Shown one piece after another: positions 46,835 to 54,728 of a DNA stretch of 64,000 bases. Both the position numbers and the translations under genes were made by a program. Under the pieces are notes generated by a model. It searched no databases, was not told the origin of the DNA, and was given only the letters and a program-made list of their open reading frames with translations. Source of the DNA: [Empedobacter] haloabium (lineage in GTDB: Bacteria > Pseudomonadota > Gammaproteobacteria > Burkholderiales > Burkholderiaceae_D). How positions within the stretch are numbered: the stretch's first letter is position 1; every line of letters begins with the position of its first letter. The DNA is taken from assembly GCA_008011715.2 (NCBI GenBank), contig CP136508.1, positions 4,774,001-4,838,000 on the forward strand, given 5' to 3'.

Positions 46835-47254
46835 ATGACTAACATCGTCGATATTGTTGAAGGATGCGATTCTTTTCCCAGCGAATCCTGGGCGCTGCTT
46901 TTTGCCAGACTAGCAGTAGAGCAATCCCTATACCCGAAACGCACATACACCTCACCTGCGGAAAGGTTTGCGGCAACTGTTCGCGTACAAGATAGGACCA
47001 CATCCGAAGCTGGTATTGAAAAATGGGGGTTTTCGGAATTACTGTCTCGACTGAGCGCGTTACCAGCAAGTACGACCTTACGCGTGGAAGAGTTTGGTTC
47101 AAAAGAATTTGCAGCCCGTTGCGTATTTACTAGCGATACCTCAAAGCTCTTAGGATGCACTATCGTTAGGAAAAGCCAAAACGTGATGCAGACGCCGCCT
47201 GCTTGGGACGGATCGCTCGAAGCTCTGCGACGTTTCAACACGCCTCCTAAATAA
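46835..47254 (+). CDS. Hypothetical protein, candidate orphan immunity
   Basis: A 139-residue protein with a start at ATG 46835, AT-rich and unlike any family I know. Sequence blocks: SWALLFARLAVEQSLYP, SPAERFAATVRVQDRT, LGCTIVRKSQNVMQTPPAW. It lies between the TNT module and the duplicated immunity gene. By size, composition and place it is probably an immunity protein left from a lost toxin. Confidence 0.6.
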   Translation: MTNIVDIVEGCDSFPSESWALLFARLAVEQSLYPKRTYTSPAERFAATVRVQDRTTSEAGIEKWGFSELLSRLSALPASTTLRVEEFGSKEFAARCVFTSDTSKLLGCTIVRKSQNVMQTPPAWDGSLEALRRFNTPPK

Positions 47255-47334
47255 GGGGACGCCGAGGAAAAATTCCTGAAGATCAAGGATGAGTGTACAC
47301 TCTCGAAGCGAAATCGCAGGAAGGGGAAGGCATC

Positions 47335-47622
47335 ATGGCCACTATTTCAACTCAAAATCTGCGCAGAAGCGATGTACCTTTAGAAAAATGCAACTGGTAT
47401 ACATTTTCGGAATTCGCCTTGACCTTCGATCCCATGGTCGAGACTAAAGATGAATCGGATCAATTGCCAGCAAGTGCGACACCATGTGATATTTCGACTG
47501 CTGTGGCATTGAGATACTTTCTCTACTGTTGGCAACGCATTGGCAACAATCAAGGCGGCTTAACCCCCGAGGCATTCGAGAAGGTTCAAACAGCTCTACA
47601 TATTCTTCGTACAAAGGTTTGA
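47335..47622 (+). CDS. Second copy of the Rhs-ART candidate immunity protein
   Basis: A 95-residue paralogue of the protein at 42685 with 14 substitutions. From CNWxTFSEFALTFDPM onward it is nearly identical, while the first 22 residues diverge. GGAAGGGGAAGG precedes the ATG, and the homology with copy 1 starts about 30 bp before it, in what was the toxin 3' end. No toxin precedes it now, so it is an orphan; it may protect against a sister strain's variant toxin. Confidence 0.75.
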   Translation: MATISTQNLRRSDVPLEKCNWYTFSEFALTFDPMVETKDESDQLPASATPCDISTAVALRYFLYCWQRIGNNQGGLTPEAFEKVQTALHILRTKV

Positions 47623-47623
47623 C

Positions 47624-47908
47624 GTGCAAATTCAGATGCCCGATCAGTACACCTTGGAACTCAGTTCGACTACGGCAATCGGGATCGCGGACACACTACA
47701 GCGCTTCCGCGCAACCCAGCAGCCACTGGAAAATTTCACGGTCGTAATCGAAGAAGGCGACGATAAAGATATCCTTCTGATTTCGTTTATCTCGAAACTA
47801 AAGCTTGGCAAAAAGGGGCATGGCAGTATTAACAGCATGGGGCTTGGGATAACGTATCGCATCCGCAGAGATAATGGTCAAGTGTTGGGCGAATCCTTTC
47901 ACCGATAG
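47624..47908 (+). CDS. 94-residue partner of the immunity gene (intact copy)
   Basis: Starts at GTG one base after the immunity stop, so it is translationally coupled. MQIQMPDQYTLELSSTT leads into a compact alpha/beta protein with many charged residues (VVIEEGDDKDILLISFISKL). Family unknown. The copy after the intact toxin is broken, so it is not needed for immunity there, or its role is served by this copy. Confidence 0.65.
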   Translation: MQIQMPDQYTLELSSTTAIGIADTLQRFRATQQPLENFTVVIEEGDDKDILLISFISKLKLGKKGHGSINSMGLGITYRIRRDNGQVLGESFHR

Positions 47909-47940
47909 TTACCACGCCAAGCTGCAACTTAGGCCGGTAA

Positions 47941-48080
47941 ACCGAGCACTAGCGGCCGACGGTAGTGACGCCCCTGCAGCCGCAGCAATACGTGGTGCCG
48001 GACGACACGCATGCGCAGATAAGAGGCTAGCTCAAGAGCTATGATCTTACCAGCCAGATCAGCCTCGGGCATATCAGATT
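47941..48080 (+). pseudogene. vgrG fragment
   Basis: 140 bp aligning with vgrG 36187-36330: CGGCCGACGG, CGCAGCAAT, GGACGACAC, CTCAAGAGC and AGCCTCGGxCATATCAG are shared, and LKSYDLTSQISLGHI mirrors LKSDHLASQLSLGHI. An in-frame TAG and indels make it non-functional. It marks a second, lost vgrG-effector unit. Confidence 0.8.
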
Positions 48081-48200
48081 ATCGCCTCAAAGGGACATGC
48101 GGCTGAGGGTCGTTTTCCAATCTAGCCTTTGTTAATAATATTAATTAACTCGCGCACTTTTCCTTGACAACCTTTAGCAAATCACCAGGCTCGGCAGATA

Positions 48201-48647
48201 ATGATTAATTTTTCGGAAGGAAAACTAAGTCTCGGCGCGCAGGAGCTTTTCTTTACGTCCGATTGTGGTCGCTTGACTTCATTCTGTGCACAGGGTTTGA
48301 TAGAGAAACGCCAAGACCCCGGCGGCGGCGAGCCTTATTTCTACGGCGTGACCATAGTAGCGGGGATGAAGTTTGGACTAGTTATCACGCCAAAAGAAGA
48401 TAAAATCGCTTCGCTAGCATTGCATTGGCTGGACGGTCCCTGTACAGGGCAAGGCTGGGACGGCGTAAGTGATGAGTTATTATGGAGTGAATACCGCCTA
48501 CTGTTGAAGTTTGTGCAGAAGAATGGCGGAGGCCAACCGGATCGCAAGCAGGAACGGCAGCACACGTGGTATTTCAAATGGGGGCAGGTTGTGGTCAGCT
48601 ACCAACAGCGTGATTTCGTTACGGGCATATTCATTCAGTGCCGCTGA
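48201..48647 (+). CDS. Hypothetical protein, candidate orphan immunity
   Basis: A 148-residue soluble protein: MINFSEGKLSLGAQELFFTS, then a beta-rich middle (YFYGVTIVAGMKFGLVITP) and a HTWYFKWGQVVVSYQQRDF C-terminus. No family recognised. It lies between the vgrG fragment and PAAR copy 2. Role inferred from position. Confidence 0.6.
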   Translation: MINFSEGKLSLGAQELFFTSDCGRLTSFCAQGLIEKRQDPGGGEPYFYGVTIVAGMKFGLVITPKEDKIASLALHWLDGPCTGQGWDGVSDELLWSEYRLLLKFVQKNGGGQPDRKQERQHTWYFKWGQVVVSYQQRDFVTGIFIQCR

Positions 48648-48826
48648 TGGCACACCGTCGAAAATTTCGCCATGCCATATTCAATGCGTGGCTGGATCGA
48701 CAGAAGCACAACAGCCAGTTTGCTCACGCTTACCGCACCACGATAGCTAAGCAGGGTCTGTTACCAGCCCAGCTCCAGCCGCAGATCCCTCGTATTTACC
48801 GGCGTTACCGATTCACAGGAGTATAA

Positions 48827-49105
48827 ATGTCACTGAAAATCATTACCGTGGGCGACATGACCGACCACGGCGGCACCGTCATCAGCGGCTCGCCCAACCA
48901 CGACATCCGCGGCAAGGCGATCGCCCGCGTGGGTGACAAAGTCGCTTGCCCGCTGGTCTACCCCGGCGGCAAACCGCACGGTATCAACAAGATCACTTCC
49001 GGCCACGATACGCTCACTGTGGACGGCATCGCTGTTGCGGTCGAGGGATGTACGACGGAATGTGGCTGCAAGCTGATCGGCAGCATGCCTGCAACGGTCG
49101 GTTAA
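48827..49105 (+). CDS. PAAR-domain spike-tip protein, copy 2
   Basis: 92 residues, identical to copy 1 except V to I in KPHG(V/I)NK and I to V in the last PAT(I/V)G. CACAGGAGTATAA is a good ribosome site. It is the last gene of the effector island; CCACTAACATTG after it matches the sequence that follows copy 1, where an Rhs header remnant begins, so an Rhs gene probably once followed here too. Confidence 0.93.
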   Translation: MSLKIITVGDMTDHGGTVISGSPNHDIRGKAIARVGDKVACPLVYPGGKPHGINKITSGHDTLTVDGIAVAVEGCTTECGCKLIGSMPATVG

Positions 49106-49263
49106 AGGCCAGGTATAGTCGGAATAACGGCTGATGGTCGGCTTTTTGTTTCCTGCCACCGCAGGCCACTAACATTGTCGAGATAATTTCACGACAATTC
49201 TGTTGACGAAAATACCACCGGACGGCGCTACGATATCGGTCTCTTCAATCTCGTGGAGCCGAT

Positions 49264-49983
49264 ATGAAATTGCTAGCCCTCGCAGCCGCCCTGTCCATCC
49301 CCCTTGCCGCCCAGGCCGAAGCCACCGCCACCGCGCAGCTCAGCAACTTCCGCTATGAAGTCATCGACCTGGACCTGTCCGACGGCATCGATGCCAAGCT
49401 GACTCTGGACGACACGGGTGCCATCGTCATGGCCGGCTATTACGCCAGCCTGGAAGGCACCCCGCTGCCCGATCCGCTCGACTACCACCCGGGCGAAGGC
49501 ACGGCGACCGTGGCGCACGCAACCGGCAACGCGAGTGCCACCTTGACGGCGACCGGCGCCAGCGCAACGACGACCTTCCACGGTCCGCAGGGCGAGCTGT
49601 TCGGTCAGGCGCTGTATGGCCACAACTTTACGTTGACCGCCAATACGCGTCTCGTGCTGTATGCGGACGCGGCGGTCAGCGGCACGGTCAACGCGGACCA
49701 TTACGGCTACAGCAATGCGATCACGTTCATCACGTACCGGCTGCCGGGTGACGCGGAGGATACTATCGTCGAAGACGGTATCGTCAGCTACATGGGATTG
49801 CCGGACACGCGCGCGCTGACGGTCGGCTTCTCTACCGGTGCCGCCAGCGTCAGCGGCACCTATGGCTTCACGGCAGGTACTTACGGCACCGTCGCTGCCG
49901 TGCCGGAACCGTCGACCTACGCAATGCTGGGCCTGGGCCTGGCCGCGATCGGCTGGTGCGCGCGGCGCCGGCGGCACCAATAA
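49264..49983 (+). CDS. PEP-CTERM-sorted exported protein
   Basis: Exported protein of 239 residues, sorted by an exosortase not present in the window. It has a signal peptide (MKLLALAAALSIPLAAQA), a Thr/Ala-rich beta domain, then the C-terminal sorting signal VPEPSTYAMLGLGLAAIGW with a CARRRR tail (about 215-237). Such proteins go to the outer surface or the exopolysaccharide matrix. TCGTGGAGCCGAT gives a ribosome site. The passenger domain is not a family I recognise. Confidence 0.88.
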   Translation: MKLLALAAALSIPLAAQAEATATAQLSNFRYEVIDLDLSDGIDAKLTLDDTGAIVMAGYYASLEGTPLPDPLDYHPGEGTATVAHATGNASATLTATGASATTTFHGPQGELFGQALYGHNFTLTANTRLVLYADAAVSGTVNADHYGYSNAITFITYRLPGDAEDTIVEDGIVSYMGLPDTRALTVGFSTGAASVSGTYGFTAGTYGTVAAVPEPSTYAMLGLGLAAIGWCARRRRHQ

Positions 49984-49987
49984 GGCC

Positions 49988-50773
49988 TTACGTGCGAAAC
50001 GCCGGCGCCACGCGGCCGACACCGCCCAGCCGGCGCGCCAGCAACTGCACCACCAGCGCGCAGCCGAACGCCATGGTAAACGCCAGGCCGACCGGCTGCG
50101 CGCGCAGCGCAACCGACAGCACCGTGCAGAACACGGCAAATGCGTAATAACCGGTGACCATGCCGCGCAGCAGGTTGACGGCAAACGCAGGGCCGGATTG
50201 CACGTGCGAGAATCCCACCAACACCGTGCTCATCACGGGGAACATGGCGAAGAAGCCGGACAGGCGCGGGCCCATCGCGGCGGCGCCGAACGTTACCGCC
50301 AGCACCAGCATGGCGCCTGCCAGCATGCGCCACGCCAGATCCGAGCCCGTGGCCTTGGCCGGCGCGTCCTGCGCCATGCGCGGGAACAGCCTGGGTGACA
50401 CGGCCAGGGCAACAATGACCAGGACGAAGCTGGCTGCCAGCGGCAGTACCAGCAGCCGCAGCAACGCGACCGCCAGCGCATACGCGGCGAGTGCGCGCGC
50501 CATCGCGCCCCACATGCCATGGCGCACGGCAGACCACGCATAGGCAATACTGAACACCAGGATCGCCAGCACTGCCATCAGCGTGCCTTCCGCCGCCGTG
50601 GCGGCGAACGGCGCGCCCTGCTCCAGGGTCAAGGTCAGCAGGATCGGGCCGGCAACGATGGGAAAGGCGGACATCCAGCCAGCCACGGCCGGTCCCCAGC
50701 GGCGGCCCGCCATCGTCACCGCAAAGATCAACAAGGGAACGAGCGTGAGTTTGAGCAGCAGGATGGCGGTCAT
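49988..50773 (-). CDS. Multi-pass membrane protein of unknown function
   Basis: 261 residues, with the start at MTAILLLKLTLVPLLIF; an upstream in-frame start would add 49 non-membrane residues. About eight hydrophobic helices cover the whole length, with Gly/Ala-rich packing (AGRRWGPAVAGWMSAFPIVAGPILLTL). The GWMSAFPIVAGPI region near 25-40 resembles small GlpM-like/transporter-like inner-membrane proteins, but no function can be assigned. Confidence 0.7.
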   Translation of the reverse strand: MTAILLLKLTLVPLLIFAVTMAGRRWGPAVAGWMSAFPIVAGPILLTLTLEQGAPFAATAAEGTLMAVLAILVFSIAYAWSAVRHGMWGAMARALAAYALAVALLRLLVLPLAASFVLVIVALAVSPRLFPRMAQDAPAKATGSDLAWRMLAGAMLVLAVTFGAAAMGPRLSGFFAMFPVMSTVLVGFSHVQSGPAFAVNLLRGMVTGYYAFAVFCTVLSVALRAQPVGLAFTMAFGCALVVQLLARRLGGVGRVAPAFRT

Positions 50774-50938
50774 GAAGGTCGCGGCGATCAAACGAGCGAT
50801 AGTAACATAGCAACACGACCGCGCTGTGGGTGTGCAGTACAACGCACTGCCACTTTTTATCTTCAGTGGAGCGTGGCTATCCTGCAAGCTTGCCGATGGG
50901 GCGTATCGCCTGCTGACCAATTCACTGCCTGATCGCCA

Positions 50939-51517
50939 TCAGCCCCGAGTGCCAATGATGTCGAACAGGCGCTTCGTTTCATCGTTGAGCCGCCGCTCGA
51001 CGACCGCAGGCTGAAATCGATAGTTCACGTGCAATACGCCGGCATTTCTGCCTTTGCCTGCAACCGTCATTTTCAAGCAAGCTGCCCCTCCATCAATCCG
51101 CGTGCCCTTATTGGTGCCATCCACGCGAACTGTTTCCGGCGCGGCGAAATGATCAGGGCTGGGGCTCGCTGTGCATTTCCATCCACAATTTTTCACCCCG
51201 CCGCTGCTTTTGCTGGTGCACGAATGTTCCACGATTCTCTCAGGGTTTACCGCTTTATACTCGGCAAGACGAGCAACCCGGAAGTCATCGCGCAACTTGC
51301 CGATCCGCCGGTCATATTCCGCCATTCGTGCATCGATATCGGGCGGCATCGCCTCGATCGCTTCAAGGATGACGCGGCGCTTGTCGCGGTACTCGCCAAC
51401 ATAGTTCGACAACGGTGGAACTTCATAATCCGGGGTCGGTCCAGGTGCTTGTGCTTTCGCTGGTACGACGAGCGAAGACAGCAGAACGCCAACGGCGCAA
51501 CCAATTTTATGCAGCAT
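50939..51517 (-). CDS. Secreted hypothetical protein
   Basis: 192 residues with a signal peptide (MLHKIGCAVGVLLSSLVVPAKAQA). AAGGAGGTATGTC gives an excellent ribosome site and fixes the start at 51517. After a Pro-rich stretch there is a charged coiled-coil-like helix (RDKRRVILEAIEAMPPDIDARMAEYDRR), then a beta domain with CTSKSSGGVKNCGWKC, whose cysteines may pair. Family unknown. Confidence 0.7.
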   Translation of the reverse strand: MLHKIGCAVGVLLSSLVVPAKAQAPGPTPDYEVPPLSNYVGEYRDKRRVILEAIEAMPPDIDARMAEYDRRIGKLRDDFRVARLAEYKAVNPERIVEHSCTSKSSGGVKNCGWKCTASPSPDHFAAPETVRVDGTNKGTRIDGGAACLKMTVAGKGRNAGVLHVNYRFQPAVVERRLNDETKRLFDIIGTRG

Positions 51518-52043
51518 GACATACCTCCTTTTGAACTGTGGAGAAGTCTGATCGAAAGGGAAAAGACACGGGTCGATGAGACCCGACAAGGCACGCGTCG
51601 ATGTAGTTACACTGGCCGTGGGTCGGAGCCAGCTACAATTCCAGATGAAGCTGTTATTCCCCAGCGCGTGATTCACTGCGCGTGCCGTTCCATATTCCGT
51701 CACCACCTGTTTGCCTGCTACCCTCCCGAAGTAGGCGTCCCATTGGAGATGCCGACGGCTGCCGCAGTAATTGATGAGACTGCGATGCGTCAGTTGGCAC
51801 GGTCGCGGTTGAGCGAAATGCGCTTCGACAGCGTAACCCTGAAGATTAAAAGGCAGAGTCGTTCACCGCAGGCATGCCAAGGCGAGAAGTGATACCGCCC
51901 TCTCGCGGATGTCGGACATTCGAAGATGACTGCAATAGTGGCAATCATCCCGCCAGTCAGGTTAACAGTCTAATGTGCAGTCCGGTCGCGTTGACCGGAC
52001 TGATCGGACAGTCGTGATGGCGACGTAGAAGGGCTGCCATCAG
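51518..52043. other. Gene-poor intergenic region
   Basis: About 525 bp. A rightward frame runs through it but only as an antisense extension of the secreted-protein gene. A perfect 10-bp inverted repeat, CAGTCCGGTC-GCGTT-GACCGGACTG (51978-52002), lies 41 bp after the acyltransferase stop and may act as a terminator although no T run follows. Confidence 0.45.
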
Positions 52044-53177
52044 TCAGCGCACAGATACGAAATTTCCGCCCTGCCCCGCCAGCGGTCGCGAGACGAGCCG
52101 TGTGACGAAGCGGGTCGCCGCCCCCAGCGGCACCTCGACCCAGCGGTGGAACGCGGCGCCGGCCAGCAGGCTGGCGCCCCACGCCACGGCCATGCCGAAG
52201 GCCTGCGGCTCCGCCTCCGGCGAGACGAAGCGGGTGAACGCCGCGTTCACCAGCAAGCAGACGGCGAAGTGCACCAGGAACACCGAGTAGGAAATCCGGC
52301 CCAGCGTGTTGACGGCGCTCCAGAAGCGGCCCGTCGAGTCGATTGTGCTGCGACCGAACAGCACCAGCAGCCCGGCCGTCAGCACGGCCAGCGCGATCCG
52401 GCTGCGGAAGTCCAATGCCAGCGCGACGATAGCCGGGATCAGGATCATCGCCAGCAGCGCCAGTACGAAGCCGGGCCGGCGCGCGCGGTCGCCGGCCCAC
52501 CAGGCCAGCACGCCCAAGCCGTAGCTGCCGAAGAAATACAGGGCCCACACGTCCCAGCCGGCATCGAGGTTGAAATGCAGCAGCGACACGGCTACGCCCA
52601 GCGTGACAGCGGCCGGCATCAGCCAGCGCGCAGGCCGGCCGCCGGCGATCGCGCCGCCCAGCCACAGCATCGCTACCAGCAGCGCGTACAGCTGGAAGTC
52701 GATCGCGACATACCAGGCGCCGGCGGCGACGGAATCGAAGCCCAGCACGCCATGCAGCAGCAGGGCATGCGCGCCCAATTGATCCAGCGTAGGCGGCGGG
52801 GAAATCGAATCGTGTGTCATCCAGCCAGATGCCCAGTCGGAGGCGACCACCGCCAGCAGGGTGGCGGCGATGAACGGCGGTGCCAGCTTGCCGTAGCGAT
52901 GGCCGATCGCGGCCAGCGGATGGGACACGCCCGGCTGCCCGGTTGGCGCCAGCGACTTCGCGGCCAGGAAGCCGCCGATCACAAGGAAGACCTGGACGGC
53001 AATGCGGGCTGTGTCGCCCAGCCAGTCGATCAGGTCGGGCAGCAAGGGCCGTGCGCGATCCGCCATCGGTCCGTAGAACGCCAGGTGATGCAGGACGATC
53101 AGCTGTGCCGCGACAGCTTTCAACAGGTTGATCAGGCCAAATTGCGGCTGGCTTCTCAAATCTCGCGTTGCAGTCAT
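52044..53177 (-). CDS. Acyltransferase-3 (OafA/YrhL-like) membrane protein
   Basis: Inner-membrane O-acyltransferase, probably modifying a surface polysaccharide or lipid. 377 residues from MTATRDLRSQ; AAGGG lies 6 nt before this ATG, while an ATG two codons earlier touches it. About ten helices. The first carries LLKAVAAQLIVLHHLAFYGP with the conserved His pair, and RISYSVFLVHFAV near 300 is typical. The RxxR motif region is present (VSHPLAAIGHRYGKLAPPF). Acceptor unknown. Confidence 0.85.
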   Translation of the reverse strand: MTATRDLRSQPQFGLINLLKAVAAQLIVLHHLAFYGPMADRARPLLPDLIDWLGDTARIAVQVFLVIGGFLAAKSLAPTGQPGVSHPLAAIGHRYGKLAPPFIAATLLAVVASDWASGWMTHDSISPPPTLDQLGAHALLLHGVLGFDSVAAGAWYVAIDFQLYALLVAMLWLGGAIAGGRPARWLMPAAVTLGVAVSLLHFNLDAGWDVWALYFFGSYGLGVLAWWAGDRARRPGFVLALLAMILIPAIVALALDFRSRIALAVLTAGLLVLFGRSTIDSTGRFWSAVNTLGRISYSVFLVHFAVCLLVNAAFTRFVSPEAEPQAFGMAVAWGASLLAGAAFHRWVEVPLGAATRFVTRLVSRPLAGQGGNFVSVR

Positions 53178-53364
53178 CCACATCCCTTACTCATCAGCAA
53201 TTATTACAGCTTGATGAAATATCAACAGGGCGTGATGATAGCCGAGTTAGCCGGGCGGTGGCGTCTATTACATTCGCTTACACCCGGCTGAGATCAAGGC
53301 AAATATGGCGCAACTCGCGATACTGGTGGTCCCCGCACTTTGTCCGCAACATCAGGAGGCAATC

Positions 53365-53484
53365 ATGCACACCCGCACCCCGACGCTGAACGACTGGCTC
53401 ATCGCCGCGCTATTCTCCACGGGCGTCTATATCGGCTGGACCTTCGCCAAGTCGCTCACTGTCGTGGCGGCAGCCTGCAGCTAG
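53365..53484 (+). CDS. 39-residue single-pass membrane peptide
   Basis: ATG 53365 is preceded by AGGAGG at ideal spacing. MHTRTPTLNDWLIAALFSTG and a second half VYIGWTFAKSLTVVAAACS give one hydrophobic helix. It ends 2 bp before the stop of the convergent beta-propeller gene. No homologue is recognised; the strong ribosome site is the main support. Confidence 0.5.
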   Translation: MHTRTPTLNDWLIAALFSTGVYIGWTFAKSLTVVAAACS

Positions 53485-53486
53485 GC

Positions 53487-54614
53487 CTATTTCCCCTCGC
53501 GCAGCCGCCACAGCGACGTCGGCAACGCAATCGGCGCCCCCGGCTTGAAGAACGCCGAGTCCTGGATGCGCGATGTCGTCACGTAGATGCTGCCGTCCGG
53601 GCCTTCGCTGAACGTATCGGGCCAGCGCAGGCGCGGGTCCTGCACCAGGATCAGCGGCTGCGCGCCGACGCCCGCGCCGAGCTTGCGCAACTTGATCGAG
53701 TCATCCTCCGGCGACGTGATGTACATGCGTTCGCTGCCCGCGGCGATCCACAATCCGTCCGCCACGCCGTTCCTGCCGTAGTCCTGCACCTGGTCGCCGA
53801 TGTCCTCACCGCGCCAGCCCGCCTCCGTCAGCGCGCTGGTGGCGATGCGGTACAGGGTGTCGCCCTTGATCGCCTGCCAGTACAGGTATCTGCCGTCCTG
53901 CGACAAGGCGATGCCGTCGGCCGAGAACTCCACGCCCTTGCCGTCCGGCCGGCGCAGTGGCTTGCCGTCCGCCTTCACGACCAGGCCTTTCTTGGCCTGC
54001 GTGGACGGGTGGCCATCGAGCAGGCGCTTCGCCTCGCCCGTCGCCAGGTCGACGACGACGATGGCGCCGCGCACGCCCGAATCCGTGATGTAGGCCCATT
54101 TACCGTCCGGCGAGAAGCGCACGTCGTTCAGGTAGGAACCCTGCAGCGCGACGCTCTCGTCGAAGCGGATGTTCTGCAGCACGGCGCCCGTGGCCAGGCT
54201 CACGCGCACCAGCTTGGCCCCGCCCGGCACCACCGTTGCCTGCGCCGGCGCGGCCGGGTCGAGCACCCAGACGTTGCCCTTGCCATCCGCGACCACGCTC
54301 TGCACGCAGACCCAGTGCTCGGCCGGCGACAGTTCGTCCTTGCGGGCGTTGCGCCAGGCGTTCCAGGCCTCGTCCGGGAACGGCCGCAGCGTGCCGTCCG
54401 GTTTCAGCTCGGCCACCGAAATGGGCGAGTCCTCCGTCCAGCGTGGGAAGTTGACGAAGATGCGGTTGTCTTCCGACACCGTGACGCCGGTGACCTGGTG
54501 GCCGAAGTCGGCGACTTTTTCGATGCCGAAGTACTTGGTGGTGGGCTGCGCGGCCACCGCGCTGCCGAAAATGCCGGCGGCCAGGACGACCGCGGACCAT
54601 GCGTGAGACGCCAT
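53487..54614 (-). CDS. Secreted Yellow/MRJP-like beta-propeller protein
   Basis: Periplasmic or secreted protein of 375 residues from MASHAWSAVVLAAGIFGSAVA (signal peptide), with AAAGGAA upstream. The family pattern of major royal jelly/Yellow proteins is seen in VSEDNRIFVNFPRWTEDSPISVAEL, VWVLDPA, SYLNDVRFSPDGKWAYITDSG and GVEFSADGIALSQDGRYLYWQ. Six-bladed propeller predicted. Bacterial members have uncertain catalytic roles; gluconolactonase-like activity is possible but not shown. Confidence 0.85.
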   Translation of the reverse strand: MASHAWSAVVLAAGIFGSAVAAQPTTKYFGIEKVADFGHQVTGVTVSEDNRIFVNFPRWTEDSPISVAELKPDGTLRPFPDEAWNAWRNARKDELSPAEHWVCVQSVVADGKGNVWVLDPAAPAQATVVPGGAKLVRVSLATGAVLQNIRFDESVALQGSYLNDVRFSPDGKWAYITDSGVRGAIVVVDLATGEAKRLLDGHPSTQAKKGLVVKADGKPLRRPDGKGVEFSADGIALSQDGRYLYWQAIKGDTLYRIATSALTEAGWRGEDIGDQVQDYGRNGVADGLWIAAGSERMYITSPEDDSIKLRKLGAGVGAQPLILVQDPRLRWPDTFSEGPDGSIYVTTSRIQDSAFFKPGAPIALPTSLWRLREGK

Positions 54615-54728
54615 CCGAATTCCTTTCAATGCCGTTGAAGGGAGCGCCGCGCGGCGGCGGCGAGCTGGACAATCGGGGCGATGATGCCACAGCAGGCCGA
54701 TGTTTCGGCAAGGTAGCGAATCGGGGTG

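Noticed and set aside
49264..49983. PEP-CTERM gene as cargo of the T6SS island
   Set aside because: It has normal chromosomal GC, its own ribosome site and a sorting signal for another export route; it simply flanks the island.
51029..51892. Rightward 287-codon frame
   Set aside because: Over half is antisense to the secreted-protein gene with a fine ribosome site and signal peptide; the rest shows no recognisable protein.
34348..53300. Integrative element bounded by tRNA-Lys and an att repeat
   Set aside because: No integrase gene and no second copy of the tRNA 3' end (GGTTCGAATCCCGCACGGCC) was seen downstream to 53 kb; the island looks built by duplication and recombination instead.
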